From contig NZ_JANXCG010000067.1 of NCBI RefSeq assembly GCF_025060375.1, forward strand, positions 1 to 52,410: DNA of 52,410 nucleotides. Reading direction: 5' to 3'. The position numbers and the translations under genes are program-made. Under the pieces are notes generated by a model. The model worked only from the letters and a program-made list of their open reading frames with translations, ran no database searches and was not told the DNA's origin. Within the stretch, counting starts at the first letter, position 1. Every line of letters begins with the position of its first letter. The stretch is from Meiothermus sp. (GTDB taxonomy: Bacteria > Deinococcota > Deinococci > Deinococcales > Thermaceae). Below are positions 41,363 through 50,694 of the stretch, piece after piece.

Positions 41363-44300
41363 ATGAACCTATACCGCCAAAAAGTCCTGCGCCCCGATGG
41401 CCGCCCGGTGCACCTGGTGCAGAAGCGGGGCCACCTGAGCTACTGCTACACCGGCTGCTGCTGCGGCCACACCGAGCGGGGCTACGCCCCGGTGCCCGCC
41501 GAGGTCTACAAGGAGGAGTGGCTGCGGCGCAAGCTGCGCAACGTGGTCCATCTGACCAAAGGGGGCTGCCTGGGGCCCTGCACCCTGGCCAACGTGGCGG
41601 CACTGGTTTTTGACGGGCGCTCGGTCTGGTTCCACTCGGTGAACACCCCCTGGCAGGTGCGGCTCATCTTCGACTACATCGAGAGCATGCTCCAGGCCGA
41701 CCGCTTCCTGCCCCCCCCGCCCGAACTCGCCGAGTACGCCTTCAACTTCTACGACTGGGAGGCCCGGGGTGCGGTGGCTCAGCCCCCTTCCGCGCCCACC
41801 GAGGCCCCTCAAGCCCTCTCAGGCCTCGCCCTGCTGAGCCATGCCGACACCGACCTGCTGGCCCTGGAGGCGGCCAAAGGCCTGCTGCCCCCGGGCTTCC
41901 CGCCGGTGCTGGGCCTGAGCCTCAACCAGCTAAAAAGCCCCGAGCAGATGGGCCTGTGGCTCCAGGGCCCTCTGGGCCGGGCCCAGGTGGTGGTCCTGCG
42001 GCTACACAGCTCGCCCGAACGGGTACCCGGCCTGGAGGCCCTTCAGGCCCACGCCCAGGCTCACGGGCAGCAGCTTTTGCTCGTAAGCGGCCTGGGGGAA
42101 CTCTCCCCGGAGCTGGCCCGGCTCTCCGACGCGGGCCCGCTGACCCTTCGGGAGGCCACCGCCTACTTGTCGGCGGGTGGAGTGGACAACCTGGTGGAAC
42201 TCCTCAAGTACCTCTCGGATACCCTGCTGGGAAGCCGCTACGGGCACGCCCCCCCAATCCCCCAACCCGAGCACGGCATCTATCACCCCCGCCTGCCCCA
42301 AGGGGCCACCCTGGAGGACTGGGAGGGAATCCGCGACCCCAACCGCCCCACCGCCGGCCTGCTCTTCTACCGGGCCCACTACCTGTCGGGAAACCTGGCC
42401 TTTGTGGACGGTCTGGTAGGGGCCCTGGAAGAGCGGGGAATGAACGTCCTTCCCGTCTACACCTCCTCGCTCAAAGCCATGGAGATGGGCTTTCCCGTGG
42501 CGCTCAGCTTCTTAGAAGGGCGCGTGGATGTGCTCATCTCCACCCTGGTCTTCGCGCTGGGGGAGGTTCGGGGGGGCGCCATCACCCCACCGGGGCAGGG
42601 GGTGGGGGCCTTCGCCCGGCTTGGGGTGCCGGTCCTACAAGCCCTGACTCCGGGAATGCCCAAGGGAGCCTGGGAGGTGAGCCAAAGGGGGCTCAACCCC
42701 CTCGAGACCGCCATGGGGGTGGCCCTGCCGGAGTTTGACGGCCGGCTGATTGGGGTGCCCATCAGCTTCAAGGAGCAGGGCCAAGCAACCCTCTACATTC
42801 CCGAACCCGAACGCATGGAGCGCACCGCTGGCCTGGCCGCGCGGCTCGCGGCGCTGCGGCGCAAACCCAATGCGCAAAAACGCATCGCCTTTGTGCTCAC
42901 CAACTCAGGGGCCAAGGCCCAGATGGTGGGCAACGCGGTGGGCCTGGATGCCCCTGCCTCGCTGCTGCGCATCCTACGGGCCATGCGGGCCCGCGGCTAC
43001 GACATCCCCGAGCTGCCAGAAAACCCCACAGCCCTCATGGAGGCCCTACTGCGGCGGGGCAGCTACGACCCGCAGCACCCCCTAGACCCTCAGCAGGCCT
43101 TCCGCATCCCCCGCTCGGACTACCTGCGCTGGTTCAGGGGCTTTCCCGAGGCCCTGCGCTTCCGCATGGAGGACTTCTGGGGCACCCCGCGCGAGCGGGG
43201 CTACACCCTGCGCCAGGGGCGTCCCAGGACCGACAAGAAGACCCTGAGCAAGGAGCTCAGGCGGCTGGGCACCCCGAAGCTGGACGAGGAACCCTACAGC
43301 GACGAGGAGAGCTACTGGGTGGCGGGCCTCGAGCTGGGCAACGTCCTCATCGCCCTCCAGCCCCCCCGGGGCTACGGCCTCGACCCCGACGCCATCTACC
43401 ACACCCCCGACCTACCCCCCACCCACCACTACGCGGCCTTCTACCGGTGGCTGGAGGAGGGCTGGGGGGCCGATGCCATCGTGCACCTGGGCAAGCACGG
43501 CACCCTGGAGTGGCTCCCCGGCAAGGGGGTGGGCCTCTCGGCGGCCTGCGCCCCCGACGCCCTGCTGGGCGATCTGCCCCTCTTCTACCCCTTCATCCTC
43601 AACGACCCTGGCGAGGGCACCCAGGCCAAACGGCGGGCCCACGCCGCAGTGGTGGACCACCTACCCCCACCCCTGACCCTAGCCGAGACCTACGGCCCCC
43701 TGGCGCGCCTGAGCGAACTGGTGAACGAGTACTACGTCCTGGAGAAGCTGGATCCCAGCAAGCTACCCCTTCTGCAGCAGGAAATCTGGCAGCTTCTGGA
43801 GGAGACCCAGCTCAAGGCCGACCTCGAGCTGAAAAACCTGCTCAGCGCTGACCACGGCGACCACAAACACGAGTGGGACGAGACGCTCACCCCTGAGGGC
43901 ATCCCCTCCACCCTGGCCGAGATGGAAGGGCGCCAGGTGGCCCACCTGCTGGAGGACATCGAGGGCTACCTATGCGAGCTGGGACTGGCCCAGATCCGCA
44001 ATGGGCTGCACACCCTGGGCGAACTGCCCCCCTTCCCCGAAACGCTCAGGGCCCTCACCCGGCTGCCCAACGGGGGGGTACCGGGCTGGCTCCCCACCCT
44101 GGCCCGGGCCTACGGCTTCCAGCTGGACGGGCTCCTGGAGCGCATGGGGGCCCGCCTGGACCCCCCCCACCCCCTGGGCCGGAGCCACGGCCAGGTGCTG
44201 GAGGGCCTCGAGCACCTGGCCTTGCGGCTTTACGAAGCTTTGGAGGAGGAAGGCTTCGACCCCGGCAAAGTCCCCGGTATTCTGGCCCAGACGCTGCCCG

Positions 44301-45691
44301 AAGGGTACGACGTGGGGGCGCTGGCCGAGCTGGAGGAAACCCTGCGCTTCGCCTGCAACCTGGTAGGGGTTCTGGAGCGCACCGACGACGAGATCGAACA
44401 CCTCTTGCTGGGGCTGGAAGGCGGGTACATCCCAGCCGGCCCTGCTGGAGCCCCCAGCCGCGGGCAGGCTCACGTCCTCCCCAGCGGGCGCAACTTCTAC
44501 GCGGTGGACCCCCGGGCCCTGCCCTCCCCGGCGGCCTGGCGGGTGGGCGAGCGGCTGGCCCGGGAAACCCTGGAGCGCTACCTGAAGGAGACCGGGCGCT
44601 ACCCCGAGATGGTGGCCCTCTCGGCTTGGGGCACTGCCCAGATGCGCACCCAGGGCGACGATGTGGCCGAGGTGCTGGCCTTCCTGGGGGTGCGCCCCCG
44701 CTGGCACCCCCTGAGCCGGCGGGTTGAGGGGCTGGAGGTCATCCCTCTAGCCGAGCTGGGCCGTCCCCGCATCGACGTGACCCTGCGCATCTCCGGCTTC
44801 TTCCGCGACGCCTTCCCCCACCTGATAGAGCTTCTGGACGAGGCTTTTGAGATGGTCATGCACTTGGACGAAGACCCCGAGCAAAACTACCCCCGCAAGC
44901 ACTACCTGGAGGCCTTGCAGCAGTGTGGCCCGGAGGCGTGTGGCCTGGCCGAGGCCCAGGCCCGCTGGCGCATCTTTGGCTCCAAGCCGGGGAGCTATGG
45001 GGCGGGGATGCTGCCGCTGCTCGAGGCGGGCAACTGGGCAGGCCCAGACGACCTGGCCGAGGTCTACCTGGCCTGGGGGGGGTACGCCTACGGGCGTGGG
45101 GTGGATGGGCTCGAGGCCAAGGAGGTCTTTGCTCAGCGGCTGCGGCAGGTGGAGCTGGCCCTGCACAACCAGGACAACCGCGAGCACGACATCCTGGACT
45201 CCGACGACTACTTCCAGTACCATGGGGGCCTTATAGCCGCGGTACGGGCCCTCAAAGGAGAGGCCCCCAGGGCCTACTTCGGCGACACCGCCGACCCCGA
45301 GCGGCCCCGGACCCGCGACCTGAGGGAGGAAATCCTGCGGGTTTACCGGAGCCGGGTGGTCAACCCCAAGTGGCTTTCGGCCATCCAGCGCCACGGCTAC
45401 AAGGGGGGGCTCGAGATGGCCGCCACCGTGGACTACCTGTTCGGCTACAGCGCCACCGCAGGGGTGGTGCCCGACTTTGTCTTCCAGGGCGTAGCCCAGG
45501 CCTATGCCCTCGACCCCAGCACCCAGGCCTTCCTCAAGAGGGCCAACCCCTGGGCCCTGCGGGCCATCGCCGAGCGGCTCCTGGAGGCCGCCGAGCGCGG
45601 GCTCTGGAAAGCTGAAGAGGCCACCTTGGAGGCCCTTCGCGAGGCCCTTTTGGAAGGTGAGGCGGCCTTGGAGGCTCGAGGCGAGGTATGA
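41363..45691 (+). CDS. cobN: Cobaltochelatase CobN with N-terminal [2Fe-2S] ferredoxin-like domain
   Basis: Large subunit of the aerobic ATP-dependent cobaltochelatase that inserts cobalt into hydrogenobyrinic acid a,c-diamide. At 1442 residues it exceeds the usual 1200-1300. Residues 1 to about 115 form a thioredoxin-like ferredoxin, with cysteines C28, C32-34, C69 and C73 in [10 protein letters not shown] and GGCLGPC. A variable linker follows, then the CobN body from about 320 with [16 protein letters not shown] and [17 protein letters not shown], and near the end [11 protein letters not shown]. Its stop overlaps the next ATG (ATGA). Confidence 0.95.
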   Translation: MNLYRQKVLRPDGRPVHLVQKRGHLSYCYTGCCCGHTERGYAPVPAEVYKEEWLRRKLRNVVHLTKGGCLGPCTLANVAALVFDGRSVWFHSVNTPWQVRLIFDYIESMLQADRFLPPPPELAEYAFNFYDWEARGAVAQPPSAPTEAPQALSGLALLSHADTDLLALEAAKGLLPPGFPPVLGLSLNQLKSPEQMGLWLQGPLGRAQVVVLRLHSSPERVPGLEALQAHAQAHGQQLLLVSGLGELSPELARLSDAGPLTLREATAYLSAGGVDNLVELLKYLSDTLLGSRYGHAPPIPQPEHGIYHPRLPQGATLEDWEGIRDPNRPTAGLLFYRAHYLSGNLAFVDGLVGALEERGMNVLPVYTSSLKAMEMGFPVALSFLEGRVDVLISTLVFALGEVRGGAITPPGQGVGAFARLGVPVLQALTPGMPKGAWEVSQRGLNPLETAMGVALPEFDGRLIGVPISFKEQGQATLYIPEPERMERTAGLAARLAALRRKPNAQKRIAFVLTNSGAKAQMVGNAVGLDAPASLLRILRAMRARGYDIPELPENPTALMEALLRRGSYDPQHPLDPQQAFRIPRSDYLRWFRGFPEALRFRMEDFWGTPRERGYTLRQGRPRTDKKTLSKELRRLGTPKLDEEPYSDEESYWVAGLELGNVLIALQPPRGYGLDPDAIYHTPDLPPTHHYAAFYRWLEEGWGADAIVHLGKHGTLEWLPGKGVGLSAACAPDALLGDLPLFYPFILNDPGEGTQAKRRAHAAVVDHLPPPLTLAETYGPLARLSELVNEYYVLEKLDPSKLPLLQQEIWQLLEETQLKADLELKNLLSADHGDHKHEWDETLTPEGIPSTLAEMEGRQVAHLLEDIEGYLCELGLAQIRNGLHTLGELPPFPETLRALTRLPNGGVPGWLPTLARAYGFQLDGLLERMGARLDPPHPLGRSHGQVLEGLEHLALRLYEALEEEGFDPGKVPGILAQTLPEGYDVGALAELEETLRFACNLVGVLERTDDEIEHLLLGLEGGYIPAGPAGAPSRGQAHVLPSGRNFYAVDPRALPSPAAWRVGERLARETLERYLKETGRYPEMVALSAWGTAQMRTQGDDVAEVLAFLGVRPRWHPLSRRVEGLEVIPLAELGRPRIDVTLRISGFFRDAFPHLIELLDEAFEMVMHLDEDPEQNYPRKHYLEALQQCGPEACGLAEAQARWRIFGSKPGSYGAGMLPLLEAGNWAGPDDLAEVYLAWGGYAYGRGVDGLEAKEVFAQRLRQVELALHNQDNREHDILDSDDYFQYHGGLIAAVRALKGEAPRAYFGDTADPERPRTRDLREEILRVYRSRVVNPKWLSAIQRHGYKGGLEMAATVDYLFGYSATAGVVPDFVFQGVAQAYALDPSTQAFLKRANPWALRAIAERLLEAAERGLWKAEEATLEALREALLEGEAALEARGEV

Positions 45692-47319
45692 ACTACCCCT
45701 TCGCTGCGTTGGTTGGACAGGAGGCCATGCGGCTGGCCCTCCTGCTGGCGGCCACCGACCCCGGGCTATCGGTGCTCCTGCAAGGGGAGAAGGGCAGCGC
45801 CAAGACCACCGCCGCGCGGGCCCTGGCCGAGCTGCTCCCCGAGGGGGCTCCCTTCGTGAATCTGCCCATCGGCACCGGGGAGGAGCGGCTTTTGGGCGGG
45901 CTTGATCTGGAAAAGGCCCTGGCCGGCCAGCCGGCCCTGAAGCCGGGCCTCTTGAGCCAGGCCCACGGGGGGGTGCTCTACATAGACGAGGTCAACCTGC
46001 TGGCCCCCCACCTGACCGATGCCCTGCTGGACGTGGTGGTGAGCGGGGTGGGGCGGCTCGAGCGGGAAGGGTTCAGCCTGGAGTACCCAGCCCGCTTCGT
46101 GCTCCTGGCCAGTATGAACCCTGAGGAGGGGCGGCTTAGGCCCCAGCTCTACGACCGGTTTGCCCTGAAGGTAACCGTTGCCGGCCTCAAAGACCCCGCG
46201 GAGCGGGCCGAGGCCCTGAGGCGAAGGCTGGCCTTTGAGGCCGACCCGGTGGGGTTTCGCGAGGCCTGGGCAGAAGCGCAATCGGCGCTTCGGACCCAGC
46301 TCGCCGAGGCTCGCGCCCGGCTGGGGGGGCTGACCTTACCCCAAGAACTCCTCCAGGAAATCAGCGCACGGGTGGCCGCCCTAGGGGTGGGAAGCCTGCG
46401 GGCCGACCTGGCGCTGGCCAAGGCCGCGCGGGCCCTGGCCGCCTGGGACGGGCGGGATGGGGTAGCCTGGGAGCAGGTAGCGGTGGTCTGGCCCTTGGTG
46501 CTGCCGGAAAGCCCCAGCCCGACCCCGCCCACCCCACCCTCTGCCCCACCCCCTCCCCCCGAGGACCACCCCCCCTCCGAGCGGGTCTTCGCCCCGAAAA
46601 CGCCCCCTCACCCCCTCCGCCTGGAAGCCCCGCCCCTCCCCCAGGGCCATAGCCAGCCCTCCCCAAGAGGCCCCGCAGTAAGGGCCATACCTGAGGAAGG
46701 GCCGGTCCGCCTCGAGCTCCGCGCCTCCTTGCTCCATGCTGCTGCGCGGGGAGCCCACCGGATAGAGCGGCAGGACCTGCACGCCCGCGTAGAGGCCGGA
46801 CGGGAGGGCCGCCGGTTGCTGTTGGTGGTGGACGCCAGCGGCTCCCTGGGGGCCCAAGCCCGCATGGCCTGGGCCAAAGGAGCCCTCCTGCAACTCCTGG
46901 AGGAGGGGCTCGAGGAGGTGGGGCTCATCGTCTTCCGCGGCAGCGAGGCCCGGCTGGCCCTGCCCTTCACCCGCGACCTGGAGGCCGCCCGGCGGGCCCT
47001 GGAGCACCTGCCCACCGGAGGGCGCACCCCGCTGGCCGCGGCGCTGGCCCTGGCCCTGACCCACCTGGATGGCCGCACCCGGCTGGTGCTGGTCACCGAC
47101 GGGCGGGCCAACGTGCCCCACCAGGGAGGCGACCCCTGGGATGAGGCCCTGGCGCTGGCCCGGCGCATCTCCAGCCCCGCGGTGGTGCTGGATGTGGAGG
47201 GCGGCCCTCACCCTTTGGGCCGCGCCCGCCTCCTGGCCCAGGCCATGGGTGCCCAGTACGCCCGGCTCGACGACCTCAACGACCACACGGTTCTCCTCAG
47301 GCTGGAGGGAGCGCCATGA
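45688..47319 (+). CDS. Chelatase AAA+ ATPase fused to a VWA domain (ChlI/ChlD-like)
   Basis: Motor subunit of 543 residues for the chelatase. Residues 1 to about 270 are the AAA+ I-type domain: Walker [11 protein letters not shown], Walker [11 protein letters not shown] and [19 protein letters not shown] Pro-rich linker covers about 275-330, and a VWA domain about 360-535 has the MIDAS motif VVDASGSLG and [10 protein letters not shown]. It therefore combines the I and D roles, and presumably replaces CobS and CobT for CobN. Its ATG overlaps the cobN stop, and its own stop overlaps the next ORF's ATG. Confidence 0.92.
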   Translation: MNYPFAALVGQEAMRLALLLAATDPGLSVLLQGEKGSAKTTAARALAELLPEGAPFVNLPIGTGEERLLGGLDLEKALAGQPALKPGLLSQAHGGVLYIDEVNLLAPHLTDALLDVVVSGVGRLEREGFSLEYPARFVLLASMNPEEGRLRPQLYDRFALKVTVAGLKDPAERAEALRRRLAFEADPVGFREAWAEAQSALRTQLAEARARLGGLTLPQELLQEISARVAALGVGSLRADLALAKAARALAAWDGRDGVAWEQVAVVWPLVLPESPSPTPPTPPSAPPPPPEDHPPSERVFAPKTPPHPLRLEAPPLPQGHSQPSPRGPAVRAIPEEGPVRLELRASLLHAAARGAHRIERQDLHARVEAGREGRRLLLVVDASGSLGAQARMAWAKGALLQLLEEGLEEVGLIVFRGSEARLALPFTRDLEAARRALEHLPTGGRTPLAAALALALTHLDGRTRLVLVTDGRANVPHQGGDPWDEALALARRISSPAVVLDVEGGPHPLGRARLLAQAMGAQYARLDDLNDHTVLLRLEGAP

Positions 47320-47468
47320 ACCCACCTCGCCCGCTGGCGGCCGCCCCCCATCCCGGAACGGGCAGGGCCACCTCACTGGCGCTAGCCCCAGACTCTCTGG
47401 CCCGGGACTCTCGGACGCAGCCCCACGGGCCGGAGCCCAACTACCTGACCCTGAGCGGGGGGGGATGA
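47316..47468 (+). CDS. 50-residue ORF between the chelatase and cobQ genes
   Basis: Starts with ATG overlapping the chelatase stop (ATGA, 47316-47319); its TGA at 47466-47468 overlaps ATG 47465 and touches the cobQ start, so it is coupled at both ends. The product is rich in Pro, Ala and Gly, begins [20 protein letters not shown] and ends EPNYLTLSGGG. I recognise no family. Without it the two flanking genes would be separated by an odd 148-base gap in an otherwise tight operon. It could be a real small protein, a coupling ORF, or a remnant of a lost gene. Confidence 0.45.
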   Translation: MNPPRPLAAAPHPGTGRATSLALAPDSLARDSRTQPHGPEPNYLTLSGGG

Positions 47469-48853
47469 TGTCCAAGGCCATTATGGTTCAAGGGACCAGC
47501 AGTGGGGCCGGCAAGAGCCTGTTGGTCACCGCGCTGTGCCGCTACTACGCCCGGCAGGGCCTCCGGGTAGCCCCCTTCAAGGCACAGAACATGAGCAACA
47601 ACGCCCGGGTGGGGGTGGGGGGGGAGATGGGCAGCGCCCAGTACTTTCAGGCCCTGGCGGCAAAGACCACCCCCGAGGTGCGGATGAACCCCATTCTGCT
47701 CAAGCCCGAAGGGGAAAACCGAAGCCAGGTGGTGGTGCTGGGAAAGCCCCAGCCGGAGCTTTCCCGCCTCCCCTGGCACGAGCGCAAGGCCCGACTCTGG
47801 CCGGTGGTTCGGCAAGCCCTGGGGGAGCTGCGGGAAACCTACGACCTCCTCGTCATCGAAGGGGCGGGCAGCCCAGCGGAAATCAACCTGAAGGCCAGCG
47901 ATATCGTGAACATGCGGGTAGCCCGGGAAGCGGGCGCCCGGGTGCTTCTGGTGGCCGACATAGACCGGGGCGGGGCCTTCGCCCACCTCTACGGCACCTA
48001 CCTGCTTCTAGAACCTGAGGAGCGCAGACTGCTTCGGGGCTTTGTCCTCAACAAGTTTCGCGGCGACGCCAGGCTCCTCTCCCCTGCCCCTGAGCGGCTG
48101 GAAGCCCTCACCGGGGTTCCCACCGTAGGGGTACTGCCCTTCCTCGAGAGCCACGGGCTGCCCGAGGAGGACGGGGTTTTCGACGACAGGGCGACCGGGG
48201 AGGGCTTCACCGTGGCCGTGGTGGCCTATCCCCGGGCCTCCAACCTAGACGAGTTCGAACCCCTAAAGCATCTGAAAGGGGTGCGGCTGGTCTGGGTCCG
48301 GAAGCCTGCCGACCTCCAGGGGGTGCACCTGGTGGTGTTGCCCGGCTCCAAGCACACCGCAGACGATCTCCGCTGGCTGCGAGGGCAGGGCCTCGAGAAG
48401 CCCCTGCGGGCCCATGCCCAAAGCGGCCGGCCACTTCTAGGTGTCTGCGGCGGGCTGCAGATGCTGGGTCAGGCCATCCACGACCCGCTGGGGATAGAAG
48501 CCCCAGGAAGCCACCAGGGGCTCGGGCTCTTGCCCCTTCAAACGGTGTTTGAGCCCAATAAGGTGCAGCGCCACACCCGGCTGCGCCTAACCGGGCTTTC
48601 GGGCTTCTGGGCAGCGCTGGAAGGGGTGGAGATGGAGGGCTACGAGATTCACCACGGCCAAAGCGGCTCCCTTTACCTCCAGCAAGGAAGCGTACTCGGA
48701 CTCTACCTGCACGGGCTGTTCGAGAACCCGGAGGTGCTCCGGCGGCTTTTCGGCGGGAGCCACGCTGGACTGGAGCCGGTCTTCGAGGCCCTGGCCGACC
48801 TTGCGGCAAAACACTTCGCCAAGGGCTTCTTAGAGCGCCTGCTGGAGCCCTAA
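47468..48853 (+). CDS. cobQ: Cobyric acid synthase
   Basis: Glutamine-dependent amidase of 461 residues that adds four amide groups to adenosylcobyrinic acid a,c-diamide. The N-terminal ATPase domain starts with IMVQGTSSGAGKSLL, then FKAQNMSNNA and IEGAGSPAEINL. The C-terminal class I glutaminase domain has the catalytic cysteine in GVCGGLQMLG and later LYLHGLFENP. ATG 47468 is chosen over 47465; the frame is open far upstream through the chelatase gene. It is the last gene of the riboswitch-controlled operon. Confidence 0.94.
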   Translation: MSKAIMVQGTSSGAGKSLLVTALCRYYARQGLRVAPFKAQNMSNNARVGVGGEMGSAQYFQALAAKTTPEVRMNPILLKPEGENRSQVVVLGKPQPELSRLPWHERKARLWPVVRQALGELRETYDLLVIEGAGSPAEINLKASDIVNMRVAREAGARVLLVADIDRGGAFAHLYGTYLLLEPEERRLLRGFVLNKFRGDARLLSPAPERLEALTGVPTVGVLPFLESHGLPEEDGVFDDRATGEGFTVAVVAYPRASNLDEFEPLKHLKGVRLVWVRKPADLQGVHLVVLPGSKHTADDLRWLRGQGLEKPLRAHAQSGRPLLGVCGGLQMLGQAIHDPLGIEAPGSHQGLGLLPLQTVFEPNKVQRHTRLRLTGLSGFWAALEGVEMEGYEIHHGQSGSLYLQQGSVLGLYLHGLFENPEVLRRLFGGSHAGLEPVFEALADLAAKHFAKGFLERLLEP

Positions 48854-48873
48854 GCCTACCTCTTCCGGTAGGC
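48854..48873. terminator. Hairpin between convergent genes
   Basis: GCCTACC and GGTAGGC, perfect 7-bp arms with loop TCTTCC, between cobQ and the minus-strand membrane gene; it includes that gene's last codons. It could stop transcription from either side; T-runs are lacking. Confidence 0.45.
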
Positions 48874-49038
48874 GTACAGCACCCCGGCCACCGCCAGCAG
48901 GGCTAGCAGGAGCCCCGGCCACCCCTCCTGCAGCACCGCCGCCCAACCTCCCTGGCTCCAAAGGGAGTAGGTCCACAGACCGAAGAGGAACCCAATCAAG
49001 GCCAGCCAAAATTCGCGCAGCGAGGGGTTGGACTTCAC
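48856..49038 (-). CDS. 60-residue membrane protein
   Basis: A small protein with two membrane helices (FWLALIGFLFGLWTYSL and GLLLALLAVAGVLYA) and a basic tail (YRKR). The frame opens at 49221, but GTG 49038 lies 6 nt after a TACACT box, matching the leaderless genes, and gives a compact two-helix protein. No family is recognised. It is divergent from mqnD and convergent with cobQ. Confidence 0.6.
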   Translation of the reverse strand: MKSNPSLREFWLALIGFLFGLWTYSLWSQGGWAAVLQEGWPGLLLALLAVAGVLYAYRKR

Positions 49039-49044
49039 CCCTTC

Positions 49045-49050
49045 AGTGTA
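49045..49050 (-). promoter_or_regulatory. -10 box of the small membrane protein gene (leaderless type)
   Basis: TACACT on the minus strand, 6 nt before GTG 49038. Confidence 0.45.
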
Positions 49051-49113
49051 CAAAAGGACTGGGGAGCGCGCAAAAAGGTATCCCCAAAGGATGCGGTGCC
49101 TCCCCCAGGGGTT

Positions 49114-49119
49114 TAGCAT
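49114..49119 (+). promoter_or_regulatory. -10 box of mqnD (leaderless type)
   Basis: TAGCAT, 6 nt before ATG 49126. Confidence 0.55.
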
Positions 49120-49125
49120 AGGCCC

Positions 49126-49935
49126 ATGCAGCTCGGATACTCCTTCTGCCCCAACGACACCTTCATTTTCTACGCCCTGGCCCACGGCAAGGTGGAGGCC
49201 CCCTTTGCCATTCAGGAGCACTTAGAGGACGTGGAAACCCTAAACCGCTGGGCCCTGGAGGGAAGGCTACCCCTCACCAAAATCAGCTACGCGGCCTACG
49301 GCCACCTGCGCGAAGGCTACGTAGCCCTGCGCTCGGGAGGGGCACTGGGCCGGAAGGTAGGACCTCTTCTGGTGGCCCGCACACCTTTAGGTAGCCTGGT
49401 AGGCAAACGGGTGGCCATCCCCGGCCGCTACACCACGGCTTTTCTCCTGCTCTCTCTCTTCAATCCGGGCTTCGTGCCGGTGGAGATGCGCTACGACCAA
49501 ATTATGCCCAAAGTGGCCCAGGGAGAGGTGGACGCAGGGCTCATCATCCACGAATCGCGCTTCACCTATCCGCGCTACGGCTTGGTAAAACTCCTCGACC
49601 TGGGGGAGTGGTGGGAGGACGAAACCGGCCTGCCCTTGCCCCTGGGGGCCATCCTGGCCCGGCGCGACCTGGGAGCGGAGGCCATCCGGGCTCTAGACCA
49701 GGCGGTGCGGGCCAGCCTCGAGTACGCCTGGGCCCACCCCGAAGAGACCGTGGCCTACATCAAACAGCACGCCCAAGAGCTGGAAGACGAGGTCATATGG
49801 GCCCACATCCATACCTACGTGAACGAGTTCTCACTAGACGTGGGCCCGGAGGGCGAAGCTGCGGTAGCTGAGCTCTTCCGCCGGGGCGAGGCCGCCGGTC
49901 TTCTACCCTCCTCCAACCTTCCGCCCTTCCTCTAA
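49126..49935 (+). CDS. mqnD: 1,4-dihydroxy-6-naphthoate synthase
   Basis: Enzyme of the futalosine route to menaquinone: it forms 1,4-dihydroxy-6-naphthoate from cyclic dehypoxanthinyl futalosine. The 269 residues have the periplasmic-binding-protein-like fold of MqnA/MqnD. LGYSFCPNDTFIFYALAHG at the N-terminus is diagnostic of MqnD, and PLTKISYAAYG and GLIIHESRFTYP are present. ATG 49126 lies 6 nt after TAGCAT. Other mqn genes are not in the window. The stop codon touches the putative regulator site upstream of the next gene. Confidence 0.95.
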   Translation: MQLGYSFCPNDTFIFYALAHGKVEAPFAIQEHLEDVETLNRWALEGRLPLTKISYAAYGHLREGYVALRSGGALGRKVGPLLVARTPLGSLVGKRVAIPGRYTTAFLLLSLFNPGFVPVEMRYDQIMPKVAQGEVDAGLIIHESRFTYPRYGLVKLLDLGEWWEDETGLPLPLGAILARRDLGAEAIRALDQAVRASLEYAWAHPEETVAYIKQHAQELEDEVIWAHIHTYVNEFSLDVGPEGEAAVAELFRRGEAAGLLPSSNLPPFL

Positions 49936-49951
49936 TGTGATATTCACACAT
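49935..49951. promoter_or_regulatory. Possible Crp/Fnr-type operator
   Basis: TGTGA (49936-49940) and TCACA (49944-49948) form a palindrome with a 3-nt centre; ATGTG and CACAT 7 nt apart is an alternative reading. It lies 55-70 nt before the Crp/Fnr gene and may be its own binding site. The half-sites match Crp; the spacing is shorter than the E. coli 6 nt. Confidence 0.45.
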
Positions 49952-50005
49952 TTTGTATCCCATACCCGAAATCAGCTTCCCGAAAGCCGCTAAATTATCC
50001 CAGGG

Positions 50006-50647
50006 ATGACGCCGGAATTCATCGCCTCCCTGCCCCCAGAAGCCCGGGCTGAAGCTGAGCGGGTTTTCCACAGCTTCACCGCCCGCCGTGGCAGCTACAT
50101 CTACTACCCGGAGGACGAGGCCAAAACCCTCTACTACGTGGTAGATGGCTGGGTGCGGCTCTTTCAGCTCGGTCCGCAGGAAGAGGAAATCACCCTTACC
50201 GTGGTGGGCGCGGGAGAAATTTTCGGCGAAGGGGCCCTCCTGCCCAGCGAGTCCTACGGCGCCTTCGCCGAACCATTGGTGGACAGCGAGCTCCTCTCGG
50301 CCAGCCGCGAGGACCTGCAGCGGCTCGCAAGCCGCTTTCCCGAAACCCAGATGGCCTTTGTGCTTCTCCTCTCCCGCAGACTGCGCAAGGCCGAAGAACG
50401 CCTGCGCGACCTGCGCTTCAAAGAGGTTCTGCCCCGCCTGGCCAAGGCCCTGCTCTCGGCCATGCGGCCGGGCGAGGAGGGCTTTGAGGTGACCCTCTCC
50501 CACCAGGACCTGGCCCACCTGGCTGGATCCACCCGGGAGACCATCACCAAGGTACTGGGCGAGCTGGCCATGAAAGATGCAATTGAGCTGGGCTACCGGC
50601 GTATCCTAATCCTGAAACCCGAGGTCTTGCGGCGGGTAGCCTTTTAG
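50006..50647 (+). CDS. Crp/Fnr family transcription regulator
   Basis: A 213-residue regulator. Residues 1 to about 115 are a cyclic-nucleotide-binding-like domain (VVDGWVRLFQLG, GEIFGEGALLP). A dimer helix follows, then a helix-turn-helix at about 165-195 with LSHQDLAHLAGSTRETITKVLGEL, in which the recognition helix matches the Crp type (TRETxxKVL). There are no N-terminal cysteines for an Fnr Fe-S cluster. GEGALLP resembles the cAMP-binding loop, though the cAMP-contacting arginine seems absent. Its targets are unknown; mqnD lies directly upstream. Confidence 0.9.
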   Translation: MTPEFIASLPPEARAEAERVFHSFTARRGSYIYYPEDEAKTLYYVVDGWVRLFQLGPQEEEITLTVVGAGEIFGEGALLPSESYGAFAEPLVDSELLSASREDLQRLASRFPETQMAFVLLLSRRLRKAEERLRDLRFKEVLPRLAKALLSAMRPGEEGFEVTLSHQDLAHLAGSTRETITKVLGELAMKDAIELGYRRILILKPEVLRRVAF

Positions 50648-50680
50648 CGGTAGCCTACGCCACGGCACCCGGGAAGGCGG

Positions 50681-50686
50681 TAGAAT
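50681..50686 (+). promoter_or_regulatory. -10 box of bshC (leaderless type)
   Basis: TAGAAT, 8 nt before ATG 50695. Confidence 0.55.
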
Positions 50687-50694
50687 CCCTGGTT

